Positions 29,001 through 37,764 are shown, counted from the first letter of the stretch. The stretch is 64,000 bases of DNA from Edwardsiella tarda ATCC 15947 = NBRC 105688 (GCF_003113495.2 NZ_CP084506.1:992001-1056000), one strand, 5' to 3'. Notes: a model not told the origin generated them from the letters alone. Numbers and translations are program-made.

Positions 29001-29588
29001 CATGGCGCGCAGATCGTCCTCGCTCAACTTATGGATCTTATTGACTTCATGAGAGGTACGGAAGCCATCGAAGAAGTGGACGAAGGGGATGCGAGACTCC
29101 AGGGTGGCCGCATGGGCGATCAGCGCCAGATCCTGCGCCTGCTGCACCGAGGCGCTGCTCAGCATGGCGAAGCCGGTACTGCGGGCCGCCATCACGTCCT
29201 GATGGTCGCCAAAGATCGACAACCCCTGGGTCGCCAGTGAGCGCGAGGCGACGTGGAACACCGCGCTGGTCAACTCGCCAGCGATCTTATACATGTTGGG
29301 CAGCATCAACATCAGCCCTTGGGAAGCGGTGAAGGTGGTGCTGAGGGCACCGGCTTGCAGGGCGCCGTGTACCGTACCGGCCGCCCCGCCTTCGTGCTGC
29401 ATCTCCATGATGGTGGGAATGTCGCCCCACAGGTTGGGCATGCCCCGACTGGCCCATTCGTCCGCCAGCTCCGCCATGGTAGAGCTGGGAGTAATCGGGT
29501 AGATGGCGCAGACTTCACTCAGTTTATAAGCCACCCAGGCGGCGGCTTCATTGCCGTCTAGCATGACCTCGTTATCCGGCTGGCTCAT
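26007..29588 (-). CDS. nifJ: Pyruvate:flavodoxin/ferredoxin oxidoreductase (NifJ/YdbK)
   Basis: 1193 residues, a complete one-chain PFOR. N-terminal pyrimidine-binding domain (YPITPSSTMAEL near 30-41), central gamma domain, two 4Fe-4S motifs (CIQCGNCAFVCP; CTGCGLCVEACP), proximal-cluster Cys (ACSGCGETPY), and C-terminal TPP domain with GDGWAYDIGSSGLDH and DTEVYSNTGGQMSKSTP. It converts pyruvate and CoA to acetyl-CoA and CO2 and reduces flavodoxin or ferredoxin. The start overlaps the stop of the FAD/Fe-S oxidoreductase gene by 4 bp (ATGA), so the two are translationally coupled. Confidence 0.96.
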   Translation of the reverse strand: MSQPDNEVMLDGNEAAAWVAYKLSEVCAIYPITPSSTMAELADEWASRGMPNLWGDIPTIMEMQHEGGAAGTVHGALQAGALSTTFTASQGLMLMLPNMYKIAGELTSAVFHVASRSLATQGLSIFGDHQDVMAARSTGFAMLSSASVQQAQDLALIAHAATLESRIPFVHFFDGFRTSHEVNKIHKLSEDDLRAMIDDDQVLAHRARALNPDQPMMRGTAQNPDTYFQGRESVNLYYQRVPGIVERQMARFGELTGRHYHLVDYDGPADARHVVVVMGSASATLRQTAALLNRDGEHYGVLTVHLYRPFPSEALLQALPASCEVLTVLDRTKEPGAQGEPLYQDVLATLVYGVQHGLRRALPRLSGGRYGLSSKEFTPAMARAVFEQQQAATARPFFTIGIHDDVAGLSLPWDADWKPEPDDQIRALFFGLGADGTVGANKNSIKIIGGQPDYYAQGYFVYDSRKSGSRTTSHLRFGPRPIDSPYLIGSANFIGCHQFNFVHTVEMLEHALPGATFLLNSPYPAEEVWGHLPAALQRQIRAKSLAFYVIDAASVAQAVGMGSRINTIMQTCFFALSGVMAKEQAIELIKSSIRKTYSKKGEEVVRKNFLAVDKTLENLHAVTPPPRDTQAEEQGWQLPASAPRFVREVTAAMLLDRGERIPVSLIPADGTYPTGTTRFEKRNIALEIPIWRPELCIQCGNCAFVCPHAAIRAKFYHQDRLTGAPDDFRSAPISARGFPETRYTLQVYPEDCTGCGLCVEACPVRHSEPGQTEPQRAISMQEKLPHLNAEKRALDWFEQLPWPDRARVDFSNVRGVQFLEPLFEFSGACSGCGETPYLKALSQLFGDRMMVANATGCSSIYGGNLPTTPWSHNAEGRGPAWSNSLFEDNAEFGLGFRLAADQHRAMAQTQLQALAPQIGEALVSEILQAPQQRESQIRAQRARLQQVRERLSVLRSAQVDNLLSLLDHLVRRSVWIVGGDGWAYDIGSSGLDHVLASGRDVNVLVMDTEVYSNTGGQMSKSTPLGAVAKFAASGKTMAKKDIAMQAIAYGDVYVARIAFGANPQQTLEVLREAEAYPGPSLIIAYSHCIAHGIDMRQGLLQQKRAVYAGHWPLMRYNPVLRERHVNPFILDSLRPSLPLLEYRQHETRYQSLMSAHPQEAQRMMASAQRVVDLRWAEYEAMAQRDESAFPDTH

Positions 29589-31222
29589 TCGGCTTCCTCC
29601 TCGCTAATCATCTCAATGGCATGGCAGGGGCACTGCAGGTAACAGGCGCGGCAACCGGTACACTTGTCGTAGTCGAAGCGGTAGCGCAGCCCCTTACCTA
29701 GCTTGATCACCGCCCCCTCAGGACAGGCACCGTAACAGCCGTCGCACTCGAAGCAGTTGCCGCAGGAGTAGCAGCGGGCGGCCTCATAGGTGGCCTGTTC
29801 GCCGCTCAGTCCGCCGATGATCTCGTCGAATCCGGCACGTTGTTCGGGGGAGACCTCCGGTTGGCGTGAGGCATCGGCATCGGTCTTGAACCACAGGTGC
29901 AGCCGGGGATACTCCAACACCGCCCCGCTGGGCGCCTTGTGATAGGGGTGGCCACGCAGCCAGCCGTCGATGTGGTGGGCCGCCTTCTTGCCATGCCCGG
30001 TGGCGATGGTTACGGTGCGCTCGGAGGGCACCATATCACCGCCGGCGAACAGCCCCGGGACGCGGGTCATCATGTGTTCATCCACCTCGACGATGCCGTC
30101 CGGACGCAGGGCGATCCCCGGGATACGCGTCAGTACGCGCGTATCGACGTCCTGTCCTAACGCCAGGATCAGACTGTCGGCTTGTAGGGTTTCGAAGCGG
30201 CCGGTTGGCTGTGGCCGTCCTTGCTCGTCGATGGTCATCTGTTCGACGGTAACGGTGGTACTGTCGATGTCACGGATGGTACGTAACCAGTTGATCTTGA
30301 CCCCTTCCTCCATCGCCTCCTCCGCCTCAAAGGCGTGGGCCGGCATGTGGGCCATGTCACGGCGGTAGATGATCATCGCCTCATCGGCACCGAGGCGGCG
30401 CGCGGTGCGTGCGGCGTCCATCGCAGTATTGCCGCCGCCATAGATGGCGACGCGCCGCCCTAGCTGGGGGGCTTCACCGCGTTCGACGGCGGCCAGGTAG
30501 CTGACGGCGTCGAGGATCTTGCCGGCCTCGCGCGCAGGAATGTCGGTCTTCTTCGCCAGATGGGCGCCGATGGCCATAAAGACGGCGTCGAAGCCGCCAT
30601 CGCGCATCTCTTGTAGCACGTCCTCGACTTTATGATTCAGGGTGAGGGTAATGCCCGTGGCGAGGAGGGCGTCGATTTCACGATCGAGGATGTCGCGCGG
30701 CATGCGATAGGCGGGGATGCCAAAGCGCATCATGCCGCCGGGCATCGGCCCCGCCTCGCGGATCTCGACCTGATGGCCCAGGCGGCGCAGGTGCCAGGCG
30801 CAGGAGAGGCCTGAAGGACCGGCGCCGATCACCAGTACCTTCTTGCCGCTGGCGACGGCATCGAGGCGTGGGCGCCAATGCTGCTCGAGGGCCATGTCGC
30901 CCAGGAAGCGCTCTACGGCATGGATGCTGACCGGTTGATCGGCCTGCAGGCGGTTACAGGCCTGTTCGCAGGGGTGGTAGCAGACGCGCCCATGGATCGC
31001 CGGCATCGGGTTGTTGGCGATGAGGGTTTGCCAGGCTTCTTCATAGCGTTGTTCTTGCACTAGCGCCAGCCAAGCTTGGATATTTTCCCCAGCGGGGCAG
31101 GCATGGTTACAGGGTGGCAGGGAATCCTGATAGACAGGGCGTTGGCTGCGGATGGGGCCGGTGCCGAGGGTGGCGCCCAGATCCGGTGGCAGCGTCATAT
31201 CACGTTGGTTTTTGCTCATCAT
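29585..31222 (-). CDS. GltD/AegA-like FAD oxidoreductase with C-terminal ferredoxin domain
   Basis: 545 residues if started at 31222; ATG at 31219 is equally possible. N-terminal Cys-rich domain (CNHACPAGENIQAWL; GRVCYHPCEQACNR) as in glutamate synthase small subunits, FAD motif VIGAGPSGLSCA near 130, NADPH motif GGGNTAMDAARTA near 268, and a C-terminal part with ARCYSCGNCFECDGCYGACP and CTGCRACYLQCPC, two Fe-S cluster sites. It moves electrons between NAD(P)H and a low-potential partner. The 4-bp overlap with nifJ strongly suggests that it links the PFOR electrons to NADP(H). Confidence 0.88.
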   Translation of the reverse strand: MMSKNQRDMTLPPDLGATLGTGPIRSQRPVYQDSLPPCNHACPAGENIQAWLALVQEQRYEEAWQTLIANNPMPAIHGRVCYHPCEQACNRLQADQPVSIHAVERFLGDMALEQHWRPRLDAVASGKKVLVIGAGPSGLSCAWHLRRLGHQVEIREAGPMPGGMMRFGIPAYRMPRDILDREIDALLATGITLTLNHKVEDVLQEMRDGGFDAVFMAIGAHLAKKTDIPAREAGKILDAVSYLAAVERGEAPQLGRRVAIYGGGNTAMDAARTARRLGADEAMIIYRRDMAHMPAHAFEAEEAMEEGVKINWLRTIRDIDSTTVTVEQMTIDEQGRPQPTGRFETLQADSLILALGQDVDTRVLTRIPGIALRPDGIVEVDEHMMTRVPGLFAGGDMVPSERTVTIATGHGKKAAHHIDGWLRGHPYHKAPSGAVLEYPRLHLWFKTDADASRQPEVSPEQRAGFDEIIGGLSGEQATYEAARCYSCGNCFECDGCYGACPEGAVIKLGKGLRYRFDYDKCTGCRACYLQCPCHAIEMISEEEAE

Positions 31223-31621
31223 ATTGCTTCTTTATCAGTTGTTGTACAGGGAAAGAGACAACCATAAAACAGACCGCCAGCGTCAGTGCGCAGCAGTCGG
31301 TGTCGAGTGATAAAAGATAGCGGCCCGACGCGATTGGCGTGGCAAGCGGGTACGGGGCGGCAAACAATAAAAATGAGATTGTGGATAAAATTACGCCAAA
31401 CTGGCGGGTAAAAACTGCGTCAGATCAATAATGGCGCCGTTTCTTCTTCTGAGCGAGGCTGGCGAATCATTCTATTTTTTAGAAATAGAACAAATAATAT
31501 TACATATCAATCTATTAGGCCGATTTTGCCAGCTCGGATGCCGGTGCGAGACGGCGAAAGTAGCTAATTGAAATAACTCATATAATTAACCATTAATCTG
31601 TGTAAATGGGATGTATTCCCC
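31223..31621. other. Intergenic region upstream of the oxidoreductase-nifJ pair
   Basis: No gene supported. AT-rich from about 31440 to 31610. Expected to hold the promoter of the two-gene operon. Confidence 0.4.
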
Positions 31622-32548
31622 TCAAGGAACATGGCGCGGCAGTGTGTTTAAGAGCGTCTCAGCCAGCACCTGGACGCGGTGCGGCAGGGTGTGGCGTTGG
31701 CGGTAGATCAGGTAACTCCGCATCGGCAGGCTCGCGGCGTCCGTCAGGCAGGCCTGTAGCGTTCCTGCCTGAAGATCGGCGGCCACCGCGTAATAGGGCG
31801 CATAGAGCAGCCCGATGCCCTGGCGAGCCAATTCGATGGCCGGCAATAGGTTATCGCAGATACAAACACCGTTGACCTCACACTGCTGTATTTCACCGTG
31901 CGCAGCGCGGAAACGCCATAGGTTGCGTTGACCGCCCAGCATGCTGAGGGTGATGCAGCGGTGCGGCGCCAGATCGGCGGCCTGTCGCAAGGTTAGCGGA
32001 TGGTGCGCCAGGTAATCGACGGAGGCGAAGATCCCCATGCGGAAGTCGATCAGCGGACGCGCGATGAGATTTTCATTCTGTGGCTGAAAGGGGCTGATCA
32101 GCAGGTCGCAGTCACTGTCGAAGATGGCGCCATATTGGCGTTCGGTGGCGCTCGGGATTCGGGTGCGCAGATCGAGGACCAATTCGGGTATCTGCGCCTG
32201 TAGGGGGGCCAGCAGATGACGCGCCAGGAAGGCATGGATACCGATGGGGGCGCCGAGGGTGACGCCCCCTGCGAGGCTACGTTTATGTTGATCGGCGAGT
32301 GCTTGCAGGGCACGTTGTTGTTCCAGTAGCTGTTCGGCTTGTAATAGGAAGTGCTGGCCGAATTCGCTGGGCGTCAGGCCATGTTTATGCCGGTTGAATA
32401 GGGGCAGCCCTAAGCGACGCTCGATGGAGGCCAGGGCGCGCGATACGTTAGGCTGGGGCATCAGCAGCAATTGGGCCGCCCGCGTGATACTCCCTTGCCC
32501 GGCGATGGCGAGCACAATACGTAACTCATCGAATTTATAATCTTTCAT
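31622..32548 (-). CDS. LysR-family transcriptional regulator
   Basis: 308 residues from ATG 32548 (MKDYKFDELRIVLAIAGQGS; gag six bases upstream). The frame continues upstream to 32599 through an AT palindrome that is more likely promoter. HTH ITRAAQLLLMPQPNVSRALASIERRLG, then the effector domain. The recognition segment MPQPNVSRALA resembles that of the TTT/NhaR-like LysR set. Divergent from the DUF3313 lipoprotein gene, 456 bp apart. Confidence 0.88.
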   Translation of the reverse strand: MKDYKFDELRIVLAIAGQGSITRAAQLLLMPQPNVSRALASIERRLGLPLFNRHKHGLTPSEFGQHFLLQAEQLLEQQRALQALADQHKRSLAGGVTLGAPIGIHAFLARHLLAPLQAQIPELVLDLRTRIPSATERQYGAIFDSDCDLLISPFQPQNENLIARPLIDFRMGIFASVDYLAHHPLTLRQAADLAPHRCITLSMLGGQRNLWRFRAAHGEIQQCEVNGVCICDNLLPAIELARQGIGLLYAPYYAVAADLQAGTLQACLTDAASLPMRSYLIYRQRHTLPHRVQVLAETLLNTLPRHVP

Positions 32549-32563
32549 TCTGAACTCGACCAT

Positions 32564-32593
32564 AAGATATATATCAATATCGATATATATCTT
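32564..32593. promoter_or_regulatory. Double GATATATATC palindrome upstream of the LysR gene
   Basis: gatatatatc occurs at 32566-32575 and again at 32582-32591, centre-to-centre 16 bp; the whole is also an 11-bp inverted repeat (aagatatatat/atatatatctt). Position just upstream of the LysR start suggests an autoregulatory or promoter element. Confidence 0.45.
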
Positions 32594-32639
32594 TAGCATA
32601 AATATTAGCTGATGGTGTCAGCGACTCAGGCTATGATGC

Positions 32640-32737
32640 CGGCGAATGATAACCGCTGCAGGGGGCGAGCGCCTCAATGGGCCGAGCCGGCGAGGCACTT
32701 GCCCCTTTTTCCCCCGCTTTCAGCGGGGATTTTTTTA
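32640..32737 (+). ncRNA. Candidate small RNA or attenuated leader
   Basis: A strong terminator ends here although no coding gene precedes it on the + strand. The upstream bases 32665-32695 can form a second stem (gcctc with gaggc). Could be a small RNA, or a leader that attenuates the DUF3313 gene 268 bp downstream. No similarity to known enterobacterial sRNAs recognised. Confidence 0.35.
32712..32737 (+). terminator. Orphan rho-independent terminator
   Basis: ccccgct ttc agcgggg (32712-32728) followed by a and a run of T. It lies between two divergent genes, so it must end a short + strand transcript. Confidence 0.85.
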
Positions 32738-33004
32738 GCAGATTTAAGGTGTTATCGTCATTCCGTCGCACCGATGCTTCTTGGCGTTCGTCCTGTTCTT
32801 TTGGCCAGGCCGCGCCCTATTTAGCCTGTGCTACGCTTTTATTATCCCGCCGGCGGGTGTGGAGATCGTGTGTGATAGCAGATGGCGACGCGTCCCGTGA
32901 TAACGGTGAGGCGGGGTGCCCTGTGTCTGGCGTATCGCTGATGCCGTGTCGTGGATGGGGATTTCTCTGAGGTAACGGCGCCGTGACTAAAGGAGCGGTG
33001 GAAG

Positions 33005-33679
33005 ATGAAACGATTAAGGTTAAAGACGTTAGGGTGTATCGCCTTGCCGGCCTGCTTGCTGTTAGCCGGTTGCGCCTCGACGGTACCGAGTAAGGATCAA
33101 TACGGTAACTACTTTACCCCTTACGAAAACGTGACGCGGGGGAACACGGCATCGGGGCAGCCGGTCTTGTATTGGCGTGCGCCCGGCATCGATATGAAGC
33201 AGTTCAACAGCCTGATCTATCAGCCGGTGATCTATGCGCCGCGTCCGAAACCGACAGCGCAAATTAGCCAGAGTACGCTCGATCAGATCCTGGCTTACAC
33301 CAACCAGCAGGTGAAGGCGGCGCTGGCTAGCCATTATCCGCTGGTGGATAAGCCGACGGGTAAGACGTTGATCTTCCGTGGGGCGATCACCGCCATCGAT
33401 ACCCAAAAACAGGGGTTGCAGTTCTATGAGGTATTACCGGTTACGCTGTTGATCGCCGGGACGCAGGCGGCGACGGGGCACCGTACGCTGGATAGCGCCG
33501 TCTATCTCCAGGCGGAGTTTATCGATGCGGCGACCCATAAACCGGTGTTGAAAGTGGTACGTAAGATCTCCGGTAATCCGCTGCGCAATGAGCAGACGCC
33601 ATTGCGGTTACAGGATATGCAGCCCGCGTTGAATGCGTTGGGTAAGGATATCCGAGCCTTTAACGGTTTTGGCCAGTGA
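33005..33679 (+). CDS. DUF3313-family lipoprotein
   Basis: 224 residues; ribosome site aaggag upstream. Lipobox LLLAGC with Cys23. The mature part (YEVLPVTLLIAGTQAATGHRT; AEFIDAATHKPVLKVVRK) fits the DUF3313 family of enterobacterial outer-membrane lipoproteins of unknown function. Ser follows Cys+1 (C-A-S), no Asp at +2, so sorting to the outer membrane is expected. Single gene. Confidence 0.8.
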   Translation: MKRLRLKTLGCIALPACLLLAGCASTVPSKDQYGNYFTPYENVTRGNTASGQPVLYWRAPGIDMKQFNSLIYQPVIYAPRPKPTAQISQSTLDQILAYTNQQVKAALASHYPLVDKPTGKTLIFRGAITAIDTQKQGLQFYEVLPVTLLIAGTQAATGHRTLDSAVYLQAEFIDAATHKPVLKVVRKISGNPLRNEQTPLRLQDMQPALNALGKDIRAFNGFGQ

Positions 33680-33738
33680 GGCATCACGCGGGGGCGTCAG
33701 ACGACGTCCCCCGCACGTCGCGGCTCCCGACGCGCGGG

Positions 33739-34446
33739 TTAGAGATCGAGATAGAAGTCGACGGAGTCGAAACGCCAGTATTCGATATCAATCTGTAGCA
33801 GGGTACGCAGCATATCGGCGCGAAATTTCTCGACCCGGATCGCCGGTGTCGTGGTATTGCCGCCGATCACCCGACTGGCGGTGGCATTGAGGCGAGTCGG
33901 CTTGAAGGCTAGGTGGCTGGTGATGGTCTGGCGTTGGTAATGCTGCGACCATACATCGGCCAGGGCATTCTCGCCCAGGCAGTCGAGGAAGTCGGGGGCC
34001 GTCAAGGGGTTGATATAGCTCTCATGGTACAGGATGCGGTGTTCCTCTAACGCGCCCCATCCACGGATACGGTAGAGTCCCTGGGTTGGGTCGGCTTGAA
34101 GTAACGTCTGGATATGTACCGGCGCATCCCCCACCCGAGACTGCTCCAAATAGCCCCAGGAGGGAACGCGACCCTGCTCGATTGCCGCCTGCTTGTAGCT
34201 GGTGGTGGCGTTAGGGTTATAGCGAAAACGAGGCTGGGCGACGAACCAGCCGCAACGATCCTTGCGGAAGATTTTCGCGTCGTTCTCCAGTGCTAGCAGG
34301 GCCTGGCGTAGGGTCATGCGTTTGACGTTTAATTGTTCGCTTAACTCTCGCTCTGCCGGTAAGCGTTCCCCCGCGCCGAATCGCCCCTCATCGATCCACC
34401 GACTGATCTGAGCCTTAGCGAGCCCAGCGTGCGAGGCCATCTCCAT
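33739..34446 (-). CDS. GntR/UTRA-family regulator
   Basis: 235 residues from ATG 34446, which has aaagga eight bases upstream; a 20-residue longer form to 34506 is possible. Winged HTH (ERLPAERELSEQLNVKRMTLRQALLALEND), then the UTRA effector domain (LYRIRGWGALEEHRILYHESYINP; VEKFRADMLRTLLQIDIEYWRFD). HutC-subfamily regulators sense small metabolites, often phosphorylated sugars or amines. Target unknown; neighbour DUF1345 gene lies downstream on the same strand. Confidence 0.88.
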   Translation of the reverse strand: MEMASHAGLAKAQISRWIDEGRFGAGERLPAERELSEQLNVKRMTLRQALLALENDAKIFRKDRCGWFVAQPRFRYNPNATTSYKQAAIEQGRVPSWGYLEQSRVGDAPVHIQTLLQADPTQGLYRIRGWGALEEHRILYHESYINPLTAPDFLDCLGENALADVWSQHYQRQTITSHLAFKPTRLNATASRVIGGNTTTPAIRVEKFRADMLRTLLQIDIEYWRFDSVDFYLDL

Positions 34447-34559
34447 AATATCATCCTTTGGTTTAAACCAGTCTTGTACGTTAGCGTCGTTGTGGACGCG
34501 AGACAAGGGAAATCGTGTGGCTAAACCGCCCGTGTAGCACGGACGGCGGCGTCGAGTGT

Positions 34560-35237
34560 TTAAAAGAGGCTGGCGCAGACATTGATCGATAGGCCGAGAA
34601 TGGTCATGTTAAACACGAAGGAGATCACCGACTGTAATAGCACGACCTTACGCATCTCGCGGGATCCGACGCAGACATCGGCGGTCTGAGAGGCGACGGC
34701 AATGGTAAAGGAGAAATACATAAAGTCCCAATAAGAGGGGGTCAGCATCTTATCGGGGAAGAGGAGCCAAGGCTCTTCCGTGCGTGGGTTGGCATAGAAC
34801 AGATGGGCATAGTGCATGGTAAAGCCCATCGGTAACAACAACCAGGAAGAGATCAAGGTCGATCCGGTGATGATGAAGTGGAGGATCTTTAGGTGGCCAC
34901 TGGTCTGCCCGGCCGTAGCGAGCTCCAAGAAGAGTACCAGGACGCTAATACAGCAGCCGATGACCACAAAGAAGATCACCATCTTAGCGCTCTCATCCTC
35001 TAGCCGGGTGATCTTGCGGATATCATGCGCCTTGCGATTGATGATCTTGACCAGTAGAAAGATGATATAGAGCCAGGCAAAGACATTCCACGCGAACATC
35101 AGGCGAATGGCCGGAGAAAAGAAAGGTAATAGGCACAAGTAGGTGATCGTGGCCATAAAGAGGGAAAACAAGAAGCGGGGTCGCCCATGCAGGTAGTGTC
35201 TGATCCTTGGGCAGCGGTGGAAAAACGGTCTATTCAT
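34560..35237 (-). CDS. DUF1345-family inner-membrane protein
   Basis: 225 residues with five or six TM helices; the segment PSYWDFMYFSFTIAVASQTADVCVGSREMRKV near 165-197 is the DUF1345 hallmark. Function unknown for the family. Weakly defined start (aaggg next to ATG). Right border of conserved-looking sequence; the 1.5 kb upstream is gene-poor. Confidence 0.85.
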   Translation of the reverse strand: MNRPFFHRCPRIRHYLHGRPRFLFSLFMATITYLCLLPFFSPAIRLMFAWNVFAWLYIIFLLVKIINRKAHDIRKITRLEDESAKMVIFFVVIGCCISVLVLFLELATAGQTSGHLKILHFIITGSTLISSWLLLPMGFTMHYAHLFYANPRTEEPWLLFPDKMLTPSYWDFMYFSFTIAVASQTADVCVGSREMRKVVLLQSVISFVFNMTILGLSINVCASLF

Positions 35238-35921
35238 CCCTTAAGTATCCTGCAGGCTTAGAAATAACAATAATTTCATTCTGATTCGGTGATTGACCTC
35301 ATTTTAGCATGCTAGTCCTCTGGCGAGAGGGGGGAAATACAGGGGGAAGTCATTCCATCACAGCATGCTGGCGTGGAATAGGATCGCGTATCGCCACACT
35401 CCATTGTGCGCGACGCGTCAACGCAAGCCAGGGTGCCGAGCGTGACGGTAAGCCGGAGGATGACGCCATGCCTCGTTGCGGGAAGCGAATCTCAGAAGGG
35501 GATAGGCAAGGCGGCGCTCGCTTTCGTCGGCTCGGTATAGTCCGACGAGACTCCAGGCCAACTCACCGATTGGGCTGGGCTTTCGCGTCTGCGCCCTGCA
35601 GATACCGCCATATTCGAGGTGAAAATCAGCGATAAAGTGAATTCCACCGGTGGCAATGTCGCGCTCTGTACTGCCCAACCGGTTGTAGTGAATAAATCCT
35701 ATTGGGTGTGAGTATCCCCGTTGCCGACTACTGCGGCCTAGCAATACGCACACTTTCTGTTATCCCTACTTTGGTCATGGTGTTCAACGTAGACTCTCTG
35801 GTCAGACCCTCGGCAAGCTAACCATCGTCATCGCACCGAGTCAGAGCCTTCCAACCACTGTTTAATCCGGTACATGTTAATACGCTATATCGCCGTTTGC
35901 GCGAGTAAGGGGGATAATCGG

Positions 35922-35984
35922 TTGCCCATTGCCCATTGCCCATTGCCCATTGCCCATTGCTCATTGCTCATTGCTCATTGCTCA
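35922..35984. repeat. 7-bp tandem repeat, nine copies
   Basis: Five copies of ttgccca followed by four of ttgctca, with no interruption. One C-to-T change separates the two blocks, so it grew by duplication of each variant. Likely variable-number tract. Confidence 0.97.
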
Positions 35985-36196
35985 TTGCCCTCGGGATGGC
36001 ATCCGCTCAGGCGCTGATCCGTAACGGCCCGGCTGCGGCCTGCCTTCTAATTGATCATTCTGAACGTCTGCTTTGCCATGGTACGACCTGTGGTATCAGG
36101 ATGCGGTGTGATCGGATCGTTCACCTCGGAATCGTTAGACTGATTCAACAGAGTTATTTTCCCGATGTCCTCCTCGGGAGGAACACAATTATCCTG

Positions 36197-36276
36197 GGCG
36201 ATAAGGCGATAAGGCGATAAGGCGATAAGGCGATAAGGCGATAAGGCGATAAGGCGATAAGGCGATAAGGCGATAA
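36197..36276. repeat. 8-bp tandem repeat, ten perfect copies
   Basis: Ten identical copies of ggcgataa without interruption. About 510 bp upstream of aphA. Perfect identity implies recent or ongoing slippage. Confidence 0.98.
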
Positions 36277-36784
36277 GGTGAGGGACGAAACATAGGCGGA
36301 TGAGCCATCGGCCGCTCGTCGTGGCGGAACTCGGGCAAGTGGAGAGGTTGCAATTTTTATTGTGAGAAAGTGGGGGGGCGATGTTTCTTGATGATGTTGG
36401 TTATTTTACCACAGCACTTATATTATTTAGATAATAGATGTCAACGTATATCCCCAATGAGTTCGAGATATTAATTAATATTGTCAGATTAATTACCACA
36501 AATAATTTTTATGTGCTGATGTGGTCATGATTACTTTATTGGTGTGATGATGACTGATGGCAATATAAAAACACGGAACTGTTTTAGGTGAAGATTATCT
36601 ATGAGTGGTAATCCTGACAGCATGAACCATTACTTTACTGTTATTTCAATGTGTAAAACATAACATCTGTTGTTATTCTTATAACGTGAAATTTGAAATC
36701 TGTCACATAAAACTTCAGTTTGTGTAAATATAGTAGCTAAATAACGTGCCACTTACCCTACATACTGAAAAAGAGATTATCATC

Positions 36785-37501
36785 ATGTTAAAAAAATCAC
36801 TGATTTCTTTTGCGTTGGTCGCTGCCGGATTGATGTGTTCTGCGACGACTTTCGCTCAATCGCAGCCGGAAGGTAGTGAACAAGGTGCGACCTTAACGCA
36901 ATTGACCCAGCAATATCCAATCCACTGGATTTCCATTGAGCAGATTGCAGAGAGTTTGCATGGTAAGGCTCCTATCAGTGTAGGATTTGATATTGATGAC
37001 ACACTGTTATTTTCCAGTCCGGTATTTTTCCATGGAAAACAAAAATTCTCCCCGGACAGCAATGCCTATCTGAAAAATACTGATTTTTGGAATGCGGCTA
37101 GCAGTAGCGGATGGGGCCGTTTTTCCTTGCCAAAGGCATCGGGGCGCGCGCTGCTGGCTATGCATTTACAACGTGGTGACCATGTCTACTTTATTACTGG
37201 CCGGCCGATGCCAACGAGCGGCAAAGAGGATTTGACCAAAATCCTCCAGGATGACTTTCGTATTCCTGCGGCACAGTTGAACCCGGTTATCTTTGCAGGG
37301 ACCAAACATAACGCTAAAGTTGAGTATATGAAACAACATCATATCACCATGTTTTATGGCGACTCAGATAATGATATTACCAATGCGCGTTTAGCCGGTG
37401 CTGAAGGCATTCGAGTTCTACGCCCATTGAACTCAACCAATCAGCCAATGCCAAAAAATGGTCGTTTCGGAGAGCGTGTCGTCATTAACTCACAGTTCTG
37501 A
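36785..37501 (+). CDS. aphA: Class B non-specific acid phosphatase AphA
   Basis: 238 residues from ATG 36785. Signal peptide cleaves near FAQS (25). DDDD-superfamily catalytic motif FDIDDTLLFSSP with Asp69 and Asp71, then YFITGRP and FYGDSDNDI. All match E. coli AphA (237 aa), a periplasmic homotetramer that dephosphorylates nucleotides and other organic phosphomonoesters and can transfer phosphate. Lower GC than flanking genes. Placed 264 bp before an exported phosphodiesterase/porin operon on the same strand. Confidence 0.95.
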   Translation: MLKKSLISFALVAAGLMCSATTFAQSQPEGSEQGATLTQLTQQYPIHWISIEQIAESLHGKAPISVGFDIDDTLLFSSPVFFHGKQKFSPDSNAYLKNTDFWNAASSSGWGRFSLPKASGRALLAMHLQRGDHVYFITGRPMPTSGKEDLTKILQDDFRIPAAQLNPVIFAGTKHNAKVEYMKQHHITMFYGDSDNDITNARLAGAEGIRVLRPLNSTNQPMPKNGRFGERVVINSQF

Positions 37502-37764
37502 TAATGAGCGACTATTCCAGGTAATCGAACACAACAATCTAGCTTCGCGAGCATTAATAACCTATGAGCTGTTAGAGTATCGTCGTCACTTTTTTCTAGG
37601 GTGATCATCGCTATAGGTTAAGTTAACGTCAGCGTGGAATGGTCTTAATTTCTTTCTGTGCAATACACTTATCGTCGGGTATCGATGCTAGCTATTTGCA
37701 TAGCTATATTTTTTATCTAGCTACTCGACGGACGATAGGTGTTAATAACTCAAAGATAGAACCT

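Larger units (their letters stand above)
35238..36784. other. 1.5-kb gene-poor stretch with tandem repeats
   Basis: No supported gene. 35300-36300 is mixed GC with several short frames lacking any family match; 36350-36780 is AT-rich and is the aphA promoter region. Two tandem repeat tracts are annotated separately. Marks the left edge of an accessory region. Confidence 0.6.

Noticed and set aside
35249..35257. cctgcagg as an attachment-site copy of the tRNA-Arg 3' end
   Set aside because: Only eight palindromic bases shared; too short to claim a direct repeat.
35418..35753. 111-codon minus-strand frame in the gene-poor stretch
   Set aside because: No ribosome site, no family features; not different from chance.
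35936..36220. 94-codon frame running through the 7-bp repeats
   Set aside because: Translated repeat (IAHCPLLIAHC...) with no ribosome site and no match; repeat units are not multiples of three.
35922..36276. Tandem repeats as a CRISPR array
   Set aside because: Units of 7 and 8 bp without spacers; no cas genes.
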